Below are positions 43,577 through 54,575 of a stretch of DNA of 64,000 bases, one piece after another (within the stretch, counting starts at the first letter, position 1; each line of letters begins with the position of its first letter). This DNA comes from Bathymodiolus brooksi (lineage: Eukaryota > Mollusca > Bivalvia > Mytilida > Modiolidae), in contig OY804579.1 of assembly GCA_963680875.1 (NCBI GenBank), forward strand, positions 53,086,036 through 53,150,035, written 5' to 3'. The translations under genes were made by a program, and so were the position numbers. Below the pieces are notes generated by a model. That model saw nothing but the letters and a program-made list of their open reading frames with translations. It was not told the DNA's origin and searched no databases.

Positions 43577-46500
43577 TTCAACTTCAACTTCAATCAGGTT
43601 ACTTAGTAACATCCGCAAGCAGACATCTCACTAAGGACTATATTTACACGCGCGCACAGCAGAGCCTCAAAGTTTAAAAGAAACAACATATTTACACTGT
43701 ACAAGTATATGGAAGTTTAGAATATTCCCTTGACTGCCACCTTGAATGCGTCCAAGTCCGGGACGGCTATCACAGGCGGTGGTAGTTGGTTCCACAGGAT
43801 GATCGTTCGTGGAAAGAATGAATATTTATATATATTTATGCTTGTCCTTATTGTCTGTAATTTCCAAGCATGGCTGTGGTGAGTTGATATTATTTCTGCC
43901 ATAGTGGGGTGATGGTAAACCGGCACAGCGATGAGGTGGTGGACTACCTTGTGCATGAGTGTTACATCTGATCTTTTTCGCCTCTGTTCTAATTTTCCCC
44001 AATTTAGATCTTTTACCATTTTCGTTGTGCTGTCAGGTTTTTTGTAGTCATGTGGCTTGTTCAGGACAAATCTTGCTGCGTTCTTTTGGACAGATTCTAA
44101 TTTGTTGATGTTGCTCGTTGTATGAGGGTTCCAAATCGTTGAGCAGTATTCTAATTTTGGTCTTACAAGGCTGGTATATGCTCTATCTTTTACACTAGAT
44201 GGACAGTGTTTAAGATTTCTTTTAAGGAAACCAAGTACTTTTGATGCCTTCTTGCAGGTTTGGTCGATGTGCAAGTTGTACTTGAGGTTGTTACTGAGTT
44301 CCACTCCAAGGTATGGTTGATGGTCAACTTTTTGTAGAGTCTCTCCTTTCATTTTATAAGGGAAATCGGTCTTTGATCTTTTGTTTGTCGTTTGCATTAT
44401 TGCACATTTGGAAACATTAAATTCCATTTGCCATGTGTCTGACCAGCCTACGAGTGTGTCCAGGTCTTCTTGCATTAGTTGATGATCTTTTTCTGTGTGT
44501 ATAGGTCTATATATTACACAGTCGTCTGCAAATACTCTGGCGGTGGAATGGAGATTGTCTGCGATGTCATTGATGAACACCAGGAATAATGTAGGGCCGA
44601 GTACTGTTCCCTGGGGAACTCCTGATGTTACATGGGAACACATGGAAGCGTCTACGACTACTCTTTTGATCCTTTTACTGAGGAATGCATCAATCCATAT
44701 TCTGGTGGTTCCATCAATGCCATAGTATTGGAGTTTCTCTGATAGTCTTTTATGAGCAACTTTATCGAAAGCTTTTGCAAAGTCAAGGATTGCTATGTCG
44801 ACTTGTATGTTGTTGTTCATCCATTTGGTGATGTCGTTGGTTGTCATCAGGAGTTGGCTTTCGCATGATCTTTTTGCTCTGAACCCATGTTGATTTTCAT
44901 TGAGGATGTGTTGGTTGTCTAAGTGGTCCATAATTTGTGATACAATGATATGTTCTAAGATTTTTGATGCCACTGATGTTAATGACACTGGTCTGTAATT
45001 AGATGGTTTTGAGCGATCCCCTTTTTTAAATATTGGAACTATGTTGGCATGTTTCCAATCCTCTGGTATTTGGCCTGTGTTGATCGACTGTTGATAAATT
45101 TTTGTAAGAATAGGTGTGATGATATTGGCTGTCTCTTTAAGTATTCTTACTGGAACTTTGTCGGGGCCGGTTGCTTTACACGGGTTTAATCTATTTAATT
45201 CTTTTTCTACACCTTTTTCGCTGATTTTGATGTCCTTCATTGGCTTAAATGGCGAGTTTCCTTTCGATGGCATATTGGTGGTGTTTTCAGTTGTAAATAC
45301 TGATGTAAACTGACTGTTTAGCATTTCAGCTTTCTGTTCTGCAGTCTCGGCTAATACATCGTTGTTCTTAAGAGTGCCAATCCCCATTGTGTCTTGTTTC
45401 CTTGATTTTATATATTTCCAAAATTTCTTACTGTTATTGTCTTTTTCAGGGTCTAACATGTTGTTTAGGTAATCCCAGTAATTCTTGTGTAGTTTGTTTC
45501 TAATTAAGTTTCTGATGTCTTTGAAAGCTTTTTTGTGTGATGGTTTCTTGCTTTTCTTGCTTTTGTTGTATAAGCGTTGTTTTTTCCTAATAAGTCTTTT
45601 GATATCTGTTGTCATCCAAGGTACGTCGTGGTGTTTCCCTATTTTCTTTTTTGGAATATGTTTTTCAATGCAGGTTTCAATGGCCTCTTTAAATTGTTTC
45701 CAGTTTTCTTCTATTGTGTCCATGTTTGTTCCTGATTCAAATTTGGCAATAAATTTGTCTCTGGATGATATGAGATCCTGTTTGATTCCTTCCCAATTTG
45801 CTTTTTTATAGTTGGGCACTGATCTACTTTGCTGTTTGCTAATTCTTGGTGTTATATTTGTTGTTACTGATAATATATCATGGTCGCTTTTTCCAATAGG
45901 TGGACATGTGGTGGTTCTTGTAACAAGTGTTGGATGTGACGTTATCATGAGGTCTAATATTCTGTCGTTTCGTGTCGGTAGTTCATTGATTTGTTCCAAG
46001 TAGAAATTATTTAGTACGTTTATCAAGATGTTACTTTGAGATATGTTCCTCCCGCCTGGAATTGTTCCTCCTGTCGTCCAGTTTATGTCACCAAGGTTGA
46101 AGTCTCCTCCCAAGAATATTTTAGCATTTCTATATCTTTTGTCACTTTTGATTTTTGAAAGTGATTTTCCTAATTCTTGTATTGCCTTTTCATCTGAGTC
46201 AGGTGGTCTGTAAAAGGATCCTATAAGTATTTGGTCTTTATCATTTGGTCTAATTTCAATCCATTTGATTTCACATTCTGTGTCTAAATCTGGGCACTCA
46301 TCTGATTTTATGTCTGGTCTTACCATTATGAGTACACCTCCATCGTTTTTGTCAATGAGTTCTTTCCGGTCTTTCCTGTATATTTTATACTGGTAGCTAC
46401 TTGGTATGTCATACGGTAATATTTCGGCATTGTTATATGTTGGGTCCAGGTGTGTTTCCGTGCCAATTATTATTTCAGGTGATGAACTTGATATGATGTT

Positions 46501-47011
46501 GTATAGTTCAGTGCCTTTATTTGTAATGCTTTGAAAGTTGATTGTCAAGATGGTTAAATTGTCAGTTTTTGTTGTAGTTTCTGACTGGCTGGTGGTGTTA
46601 CTATTAGTTCTACTATAATGTACTGTAGATCTGGAGTTATCTCTATTTTTTGGGGATGATGTAGCTATCGGTTCTAATTTTCCTGATGTAAGTTCATCTA
46701 TTGTGGTGTTTAGGTGGTGTTTCGGTAGTGATCTAGTACTATTTCTTGATGTTTCTGCGGTGATCTCAATAGATGCTTCTTGGAAGTTTTTCATACTGAC
46801 AGCGTGGTTGTCAGGCGGTGGGTTAGAGATGTTAATCGGTATGACAGCAGGACTGTCATTTAAAGTGTTAATCGGCATGACAGGAGGGCTGTCATTAAAG
46901 GTGTTAAATCTGTTCGATATTTCAATACGTTCTTCGGTTTCGAAAAATGTAGTTGAGAAGTTTGGTAGACCGCATTGAAAGCATATCCAGCTTAAGTTTT
47001 TACCTTTGCAC
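43577..47011 (-). mobile_element. LINE-1 of this window: non-LTR retrotransposon, 5' truncated, intact EN-RT frame
   Basis: The minus-strand open frame down to 43717 holds, by residue of the 1125-aa frame: a Cys pair (WICFQCGLPN, 37-46) like the end of a PHD-type finger; an AP-endonuclease (about 180-410) with GTETH, GDFNLGDINW and SDHD; and a reverse transcriptase (about 640-920) with KATGPD, NYRPVSLTS, GVPQGTVLGP and the catalytic FADD (855-858). The C-terminal part has RPKLEYCSTIWNPHT. The first ~28 residues come from the adjoining element, so the true start is lost. A 3' UTR ends near 43577 in TTGAAGT repeats. The sequence fits the CR1/Jockey branch broadly. No stop within the EN-RT part, suggesting recent insertion. 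Confidence 0.88.
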
Positions 47012-50000
47012 ATACTATCGACCACCATCCGATAAAGGTGAATCATTAGAACAACTTGGTATCTCACTGAATAGAGTCTTATGTAAGAAAACAAACTCTA
47101 ACATCTGGGTAAGTGGCGATTTCAACCTTGGCCACATAGACTGGAATACACCAGCAGTCATACCTAACAAACCTGAAGCTTCACTACACCAACAACTCCT
47201 CGATATATTACATGACAACAACCTAACACAAGTCATAAACAAGAACACCCGAAAAGACACAACACTAGATCTGCTGTGCATGACAAACCCATCATTTGTA
47301 AATAGAGTAGAAACATTACCACCAATCGGTGCGAGTGATCATGATATAGTTTACAGTGAAATAAACCTAGCCCTGCCGCAAAATAAACAACAAGCTCACA
47401 AAGTGTTAAACTACAAAAAGGCACAATGGGATCAAATAGAAATAGACCTCACTGAAACTTACAAACAACTAAAAAAAGATCAGGATAAAATGAGTCTAGA
47501 CGAATTATGGAACATCTTCAAAACCAATGTCCAAGAGACTATCCATAAGTATATTCCAACAAAAAGCATTGGCAACAAATCAAGATTACCTTGGGTAAAT
47601 AACCAACTAAAAAAGTTAATTAACAAGAAAAACAAGTTCTATAAAAAGAAAAAACGTAATCCCAAGTATAAAGAACAATATCAGAAAACTAAAGCCAAGC
47701 TCCAGAACGAAATGAGAAACTCATACTGGCGATATATAGAAAACATGATTTTTGATATTGAAATAAATGAACCAGATCAACCAAGCTTCAAAAATACACC
47801 CAAAAAACTTTATTCTTACATAAAAAGCCAGAAAAATGAAAACACCGGCATAGCTCCCCTACGAAGTGAAGGTACCCTACACTCACATCCATCTGAGAAA
47901 GCAAATATACTAAACAAACAGTTTCAGTCTGCTTTTACATCTGAAGCAAACACTAACATTCCAGATAAAGGTCCTAGTACTCATCCCACAATGGAACCCA
48001 TAAATATCTCTAGGGACAGGGGTTTCAAAGTGGACCGGTACCCGGTACTTTTACCCGCCTGAGATCGTGTATAGTACCGGTAGAAATTACTGAACCCCCC
48101 AAAATTAGCGGTGGTCAAAACCACAAGTACGATGGTCGATAGGCTTGTGGAATATTTTTCATAAAAAATTAATGATCACGTCAATTGCTGAATTCTCGCA
48201 TTCAAATCGAACAACTGCGTCACGACCAAGTTGATGGGATATTCCCTGTTTTAAAAATAACTTTACCTTAGAATCGTAAATAGCAGTTTGCGCATGCGGT
48301 AAATAGATATGTTTTCGCCCCAATATCTTTTCATCCTTGTGTAAAACTCGGACCGGAACAAAGCTTACATCATTTCAATAAAAAAGTGACCGATTACAAA
48401 TTATGTTCAAACACAATTTAGTGTAATCTCCAGTAATATAAGTATGATTATTATGAATATATGACTACACAATAGTTTGTGCGATTTTTTTTTATCCATT
48501 TAAAACCCAGGGTCGAATCATTCTGGGGCGTACTGTCTTGTTGCTTAACTCCGTCCATATTGTTTAACTTCCGGTATAAAAAAATAAAAACCTATGGCTA
48601 ATTTATTTACATATTTTGACGGGGCCCTACCGCGGTTGTTCAAAGAAATGAAAGTGTGCTGAAAAACATTTTTAAAAGGGGGTACGAGGAGATAAGGGAT
48701 AGAAAATTACTAGAAATCTTGAAAAAGGACCGGACATGGCTCAAATACGAATTGCATTGTAATGGGAAGGTCTAAAACGCGGAAGTGGGAAAACACGGAA
48801 GTAAGCCCAAAATGGGTACTTGAAAGATCATATCTTGAAAAGTACTCAACCTAGGATAAAAATCTAAACGGATTCTAAAAGCTAGTGTTAAGATCTATCT
48901 TTTCAAGAAATAAATAATACAATATTTTATTATTTAGGTACTTAAAAGTTGACCGGAAGTGTCAAAAATGAGAACGGGCAATGGACAAATTTTTTATTTT
49001 GATCTCAAATGTATCAAAATTAAAAGACCCCCGTCAAAAACGTTTAGATAATCTTAAAGACAATTTTATACTCTATCAGACGATATAAAAATCTGTTTGC
49101 TAAAATATTAGATAAAAGCACAATCTTGACCGGAAGCCTACCTTTTCAGAGTTAGTAGTCGTCTAATTTTCAACTTTGATTTCAAATTTCTCAAAATTCA
49201 ATGAACCCGGTCAAAAACCGTTTAAATATTCTTAAAGACAATGTTATACTCTATCAGATGATATAAATTTGATTTTATGGAAATATTGGTGGAAAGCACA
49301 ATCTTGACCGGAAGCCTATCTTTTCAGAGTTAGCCATCGGCAAATTTTCAACTTTGATATCAAATTTCTCAAAATTCAAAGAGTCCGGTCAAAAACCGGT
49401 TAGATATTCTTAAAGACAATCTTAGCCTAGCTGCGGAACCGTAGCTCTTTATGGTCCTTTTGGGTTTTTTTAAGATGTGGCAGACTATCTATGAATAATC
49501 TTGGCTGAAGTCTGTAAACTGAAATATTCAATAAAGAAATGGGGGGGAATCCAGGCATTATGCATGGTCTTCACTCTTGGTGACATCTGAACTCTAAAGT
49601 TAATGGGATTTTTCTTTCATAAACACTTAATGTTTTGCTGTCTCTGAAGTACATTTTTTGGTCCACAAAATGCTAGATTTCAGGAGCTTCCGACCCCTGG
49701 ACCCCTTACGGCCCTCAGCCTAATTTTTTAGGTACCTCCTAAAATTTAAGAAGTACCTCCTATTATAAAAAACTTTGAAACCCCTGTAGGGATGGTGTTT
49801 ATAAACTCATCAAAAACATTAACCCTAGTAAAGCTACTGGTCCTGACACCATCGCAGGCAGAGTACTGAAAGAAAATATTTATATATGTACAGACATCCT
49901 CACATTATTATTCACCAAATCATTGGAAACAGGCAAAGTACCATCTGACTGGAACCACGCAAATGTCACGCCTGTTCTCAAAAAAGGAGATAAACACAAC

Positions 50001-51440
50001 CCAGGTAACTACAGACCTATATCCATAACATGCATAGCTTGCAAATTACTCGAACATATTTTTGCCAGCAACATGATGCAACATCTAGAAACCAACAACA
50101 TACTTTATGAATTACAGCATGGATTTAGGGAAAAACGATCATGTGAGTCACAAATAATTTCTTTAATACATGATTTATCACAAAACAATGACAAAAATAT
50201 ACAAACAGATTTGATAATAATGGACTTCGCAAAAGCTTTCGACAAGGTACCACACAAAAGACTGCTGTACAAAATGAAATACTTTGGCATATCAGAACAA
50301 ATCATAAACTGGGTTAAATCTTTTCTCTCAAACAGAACTCAAACAGTACTTTTAGAAAATATGACATCATCAAAAATACCAGTCACATCCGGTGTCCCAC
50401 AGGGTACAGTTCTTGGACCAATACTTTTTCTAATCTACATTAACGACCTCCCTGAATACATCAAACATAGCCGTATCCGACTTTTTGCAGATGACAGTAT
50501 GATCTATCGACAAATCAAATCACAAAGCGACTGCCTCAAGCTCCAAGAAGATCTCGAAGCTGCCATAAAATGGGAACAAGACTGGCTCATGTCATTTCAC
50601 CCAGACAAGTGTAACATCATGAATATAACAACCAAGAGAAATCCAATCCACTTTTACTATAACATGCATGGCCATATATTAGAATCTGTTCAACACGCAA
50701 AATATCTAGGTGTCACAATCTCAACAGACCTAAAATGGAACACCCACATCCAACAAACTGCCGCCAAAACAAACAAATCATTATGTTTTATCAGAAGAAA
50801 TCTAAAAGTACAATCACAAACGATAAAAGAACGAGCATATCAAACCCTAATAAGACCCAAATTAGAATACTGCTGCACTGTTTGGGATCCTCACACAAAC
50901 GAAAACATCAACTCGCTAGAAAAGGTACAGCGACGGGCAGCCAGGTATACATGCAACAGACATCATAACACCAGCAGTGTGTCTGAGATGTTAAACACCA
51001 TGAATTGGCAAACTCTACAAGAACGCCGACTAAGAACTAGGCTCATAATGTTTCACAAAGTAATAAATGAAAATATCGCTATCCCTACACAAAATATATT
51101 ACTTCAGAGCCAGTCTACGACAAGATCTTCCCGAAAAGACTCCTACAGACAAATCCAATGCAATAAAGACAGTTATAAATTTTCTTTCTTTTGTCAAACC
51201 ATTAAAGACTGGAACAAATTATCCCCTGACATAACCAAAAACACCACTACAGAATCCTTCAAGGGTGCACTCACTCACAATGTGCTCCTTGATACTTATC
51301 CACACAGAATAAAATAAACAGAAATCATGTTTTTATCTTAATAAATGAAAAATAAAAAATAAAAAAAATTGTAAAAATCCTAAATTAAAAGAAAAATTGT
51401 AAAAACTGATAATATAAAACTAAAAAATAAAATAACAATT
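47012..51440 (+). mobile_element. LINE-2 of this window: 5'-truncated LINE split by a 1,770-bp insertion
   Basis: The plus-strand frame 47012-48016 starts mid-endonuclease (TYYRPPSDKGE, GDFNLGHIDW, GASDHDIVYS) and runs into the linker before the reverse transcriptase. It resumes at 49793 (KATGPD, NYRPISIT, FREKRSCESQ, GVPQGTVLGPILF, FADDSMIY) and ends ...RIK at 51317. The two halves are collinear with the minus-strand LINE at 43577 but differ throughout, so they are separate families of one clade. The insert at 48017 carries a 6-bp duplication, and without it the frame is continuous. The truncation point abuts the other LINE head to head. Confidence 0.88.
48017..49786. mobile_element. 1,770-bp DNA element inside LINE-2, 6-bp duplication TAGGGA
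   Basis: The ends CAGGGGTTTCAAAGT and ACTTTGAAACCCCTG are perfect 15-bp inverted repeats. TAGGGA flanks both sides (48011-48016 and 49787-49792). The interior has no long open frame; at about 48950-49430 a ~177-bp unit with GACCGGAAGCCTA, TTTTCAGAGTTAG and CTTAAAGACAAT is tandemly repeated about 2.7 times. The CAGGG end resembles hAT, but the 6-bp duplication does not, so the superfamily is uncertain (IS3EU and Dada are reported with 6-bp or 6-7-bp duplications). A GGTACTTTTACCC word near the left end also occurs at 7115. Confidence 0.85.
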
Positions 51441-52355
51441 ATATCAAATAAATTATCTATGATCTGAAATTTTTTATAAATTTGAAAACATTTTACCAGG
51501 CATGCGCCGGAAAGTATACATCAGTACGTTGATGGTTTTCCGTAACCAAAGGCATTGCATATGAAAATATGACTGTTTTTTTTCTCAAGTTCATTCGATA
51601 AATTTAGTAGACCATTACAGTTGATTCTTGTTTTGTTATACCTTCATGGAACAACTTTACATGTATTTCGACCGAAAAGTCAGCTTACCAGGATTACTTT
51701 TACAGTAATATAATTGCTCCTTACTTAATACTGTTGTGGTTCCATAAAATCTCAAATTTGGACTCGTCTGTTAAATTATATTTGATCAATTTAATAGCTG
51801 TAGATATAATAAACTATTATTCTGACTAATTTCAACATTTTTAATACAAAATAATATTTGTTTTATTGAGAAAACGCATTTACTTACACTCGTTCTATAA
51901 ATAGAATGTTAAAAATTAACGGAGTATGTGATGATTCTAGTTACCTCCCTTGAATCCAACCAAAATGTGACACGATCCATCTGACAGAAAAAAGTTCTAT
52001 TGTACGTTTAATTACAGAAAATGTTTCTTTGAAATACTAATATAGAAATCTATGGAACTATATATATGATTTTCCATCACCCTTTCGGCAAATATTTTAA
52101 TTTTTAATTGTTCGTGTTTCTTTAAACAACTTCCGCCATTTCCGTGTCGTTTTAATTTCTGCATTACTCCTTTGTTACAAGAAGTTCAAGCACGGGGCCA
52201 CAAATTTATATGAAAGAAACAATTTTCTATGTTTTTCTCGCTTCTTCGGTTATATTTGACGCTCGCAACGATTAAAACGAGTGAAATTTCAACACTTGGT
52301 CGATGTATTCTAAAACGTGTCCGATTCCGGTAAAAAATGTACGTGACAAATTAAT

Positions 52356-52455
52356 GGACCAATTCAGAAATGACGTTGCATTATGGGTAAACAAATTACG
52401 AGGACGCTACGACGCCATATTTATTGAACCAGAAAACGTAAACAAAATCAGCTGA
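52356..52455 (+). repeat. Left terminal inverted repeat of the 4-kb transposon
   Basis: 100 bp, partner at 56259-56358. Contains ACGAGGACGCTACGACGCC and ATTTATTGAACCAGAAAA. It ends 9 bp before the transposase start codon, so it must include the promoter or leader of that gene. Confidence 0.88.
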
Positions 52456-52464
52456 GCCGTAAAA

Positions 52465-53917
52465 ATGCCAAATATTTGCATCATTTGTCATAGGACTTCC
52501 AGAAAATTCAAAGATATTAATTTCATACCATTTCCTAAGAAATTTGAAATACGAGAAAAATGGTTGAAAGCCCTTAAATTGACTAAAAACGATCTGAAAG
52601 CGTCAAGTCGAGTTTGCTCTTTTCATTTCTTTGGTGGCGAACGCAAGAAAAATGACGTTCCGTCTCTCGAAATTGGAGAAAAATTTGGTGCAAAGAGTGG
52701 TAGGAAAAATCCTAAAGATAAAATGAGACAATATGAAAAGAACCAAGTGAAGCAAGACGGCAAAAAAATAAATAATACTTCCCAAAAATCTCCCCACCCG
52801 GAGGTCACAAGCTTGCCGGTATCTGAACTTAATAATGTTGAGAAAATCGAAGTTGGACCGTCTGGTGATAACGTTCCCAGTGCATTGAATCCAAACATTG
52901 ATCTAATAGCCAAAATAAATGAACTTGAACGAAAGAACAGGCAATTGACAGAACAAAATTTAAAACTGCAAACAAAATCATTTTCCGTGAAAAAAAATGT
53001 TGTCTTCAGATAAAGACATCTCATACTATACAGGTTTCTCAAATGTTAAAATATTTATGTCAGTGTTTGAACTTGTCGGAAATCCCACCCAGTATTATGG
53101 ATATTTAAAGAAATGCCTCAATGAAAATCTTGGTCGCAAGCGGCTTCTTGATCCTCTGGAAGAATATTTTATGTATTGGTTTCGGCTTCGACACAGCATT
53201 CCAGAGAAAGTTTTAGCAGATTTATTTTATGTGAGCGTTGGAAGCGTAAATGCAATTTTGAAAACCTGGTGTATATTGATCAACTCTGTATTCATGAAAC
53301 TCCCAATATATCCTACAACGGAAGAATTCAATTCTGTTTGTCCTGAAAAACTGAAAAAAATATTTCCTCGGTGTATTGCAATATATGACTGCACTGAATT
53401 TTACACTCAAATGCCGAGTAAATTAGACTTACAAGGGGTTGTGTGGTCAGAATACTATCATCATCACACCGCCAAAGCTCTGATTGGAATAACTTTATGG
53501 GGGTCCGTTTGTTTTTCCTCAAAATTGTACCCAGGAGGAATTTCAGATCCAGAAATTTTTCGTAAAAGTGGCACCGTAGACCTCATAAAACCAGGGGATC
53601 AAATTATGGTAGATAAAGGGTTTTTGATAGACGAAGATGTTATAACTCGTGGGGGTGTTGTTATTCGTCCAGCCTTTAAACATGCAAAACAGCAGTTTAA
53701 CCCACAACAAGTAGAGTCTAGTAGGAAAATAGCGTCCGTCCGTATATATGTTGAACAAGCGATAAAAAGAGTAAAAGCCTACCGTGCATTGGATAATCTT
53801 TCAATCAGTGAGTTGAAATTGGCAAGTCTCAATTTCCAAAATGCTGCCATTGCAACAAACTTCCAAAATAGTTTTGTCTCCGCCACGAATCCAAACAACT
53901 CGGACAATAAATTATAA
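52465..53917 (+). CDS. THAP-DDE transposase, two overlapping frames (one A too many)
   Basis: Frame 1 (52465-53013) starts with a THAP zinc finger: C5-x2-C8, Trp33, C51-x2-H54 (CIICHRTSRKF, VCSFHF), then a Lys-rich linker and a coiled-coil-like NELERKNRQLTEQNLKLQ. Frame 2 (52997-53917) is a DDE_Tnp_4-type catalytic domain: ISYYTGFSN, IAIYDCTEF (Asp131 of this frame), HHTAKALIGIT, GGISDPEIF, IMVDKGF (Asp206) and YVEQAIKRVK (Glu253). They overlap by 17 bp; the A8 run at 52990-52997 is where one A fewer would fuse them. Either a disabling insertion or slippage at the run. The THAP domain would bind the terminal repeats, the DDE core cut and join. Confidence 0.9.
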
Positions 53918-54199
53918 AAACTATATGCAAAATTTTGTGAAACTGTTGAATCACTGGAACAACCCCAAACAGATGTGTCCGATACATTTTCAGCATTTGA
54001 CCAACTAATAGACGAAAATTTGGGAGAATTCCCTAATATTGACATCACAGGAACAGGTGCTCTTACGTGTGACGTCATCGATGAGGATCTAGAAACAACG
54101 CTTGGATTGTTACACTTACTTGATGGGGATGTTAACTTGGACTTATTGAGAGAGGATGAAGAAATTGTACATGAGTTGGATGAAAGATTTATGAGCTAG
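53918..54199 (+). pseudogene. In-frame acidic C-terminal extension beyond the transposase stop
   Basis: The frame of the DDE part continues after TAA (53915-53917) for 93 codons without another stop up to TAG near 54199: KLYAKFCETVESLEQP, then an acidic MSDTFSAFDQLIDENLG and DLDEDLETTLG-like stretches. It may be the original C-terminus cut off by a nonsense mutation at AAATTATAAAAAC, or simply untranslated sequence. An independent start at 53975 is possible but unsupported. Confidence 0.4.
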
Positions 54200-54244
54200 A
54201 ATAAAATTTAATATACAAAACAGTCATCTGTCAAAAGTATTCGG

Positions 54245-54457
54245 AAATGTAAAAAAAAATCCCTATATAATCAACCAAAACCATATTTTTTCAAAAAATT
54301 ATTGTGAAGTCATTTCTGGATAAATTTTAACATATTTTACACCAAAACATTCGGAGTTGTCTATATTTTGTTTTTGTTTATTTGCTCATTATGTTTATAT
54401 GAGTGGTTTTTATTTGTACATAATTTTTCCATGATTTTTAATTTTTAGGATTTATTT
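54245..54457. other. Intergenic gap between the two convergent transposon genes
   Basis: About 210 bp of AT-rich DNA (CCCTATATAATCAACC, GTGAAGTCATTTCTGG, CATTATGTTTATATGAGTGG). The same sequence, rearranged into a palindrome, occurs at 61948-62260. Confidence 0.75.
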
Positions 54458-54575
54458 TTAGTTGAAATATATAGGAAAATCTTCACTGGCACCTTTGGAG
54501 TCTGTTTCTTTCTTCATCTTGGTCCTAGCCAACTGATACAAAGTGGCGGCTATGTGTCCGCATACTCCTGCTTTC
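54458..54575 (-). CDS. SWIM gene exon 2
   Basis: 118 bp; completes a Gly codon and encodes KAGVCGHIAATLYQLARTK through EDFPIYFN before TAA. It supplies the Cys-x-His half of the finger. It was found by searching for the missing half after the donor in exon 1. Confidence 0.8.

Noticed and set aside
47013..47094. N-terminal 27 residues of the 1125-aa minus-strand frame
   Set aside because: They are the opposite strand of the neighbouring LINE's endonuclease, so not the native start.
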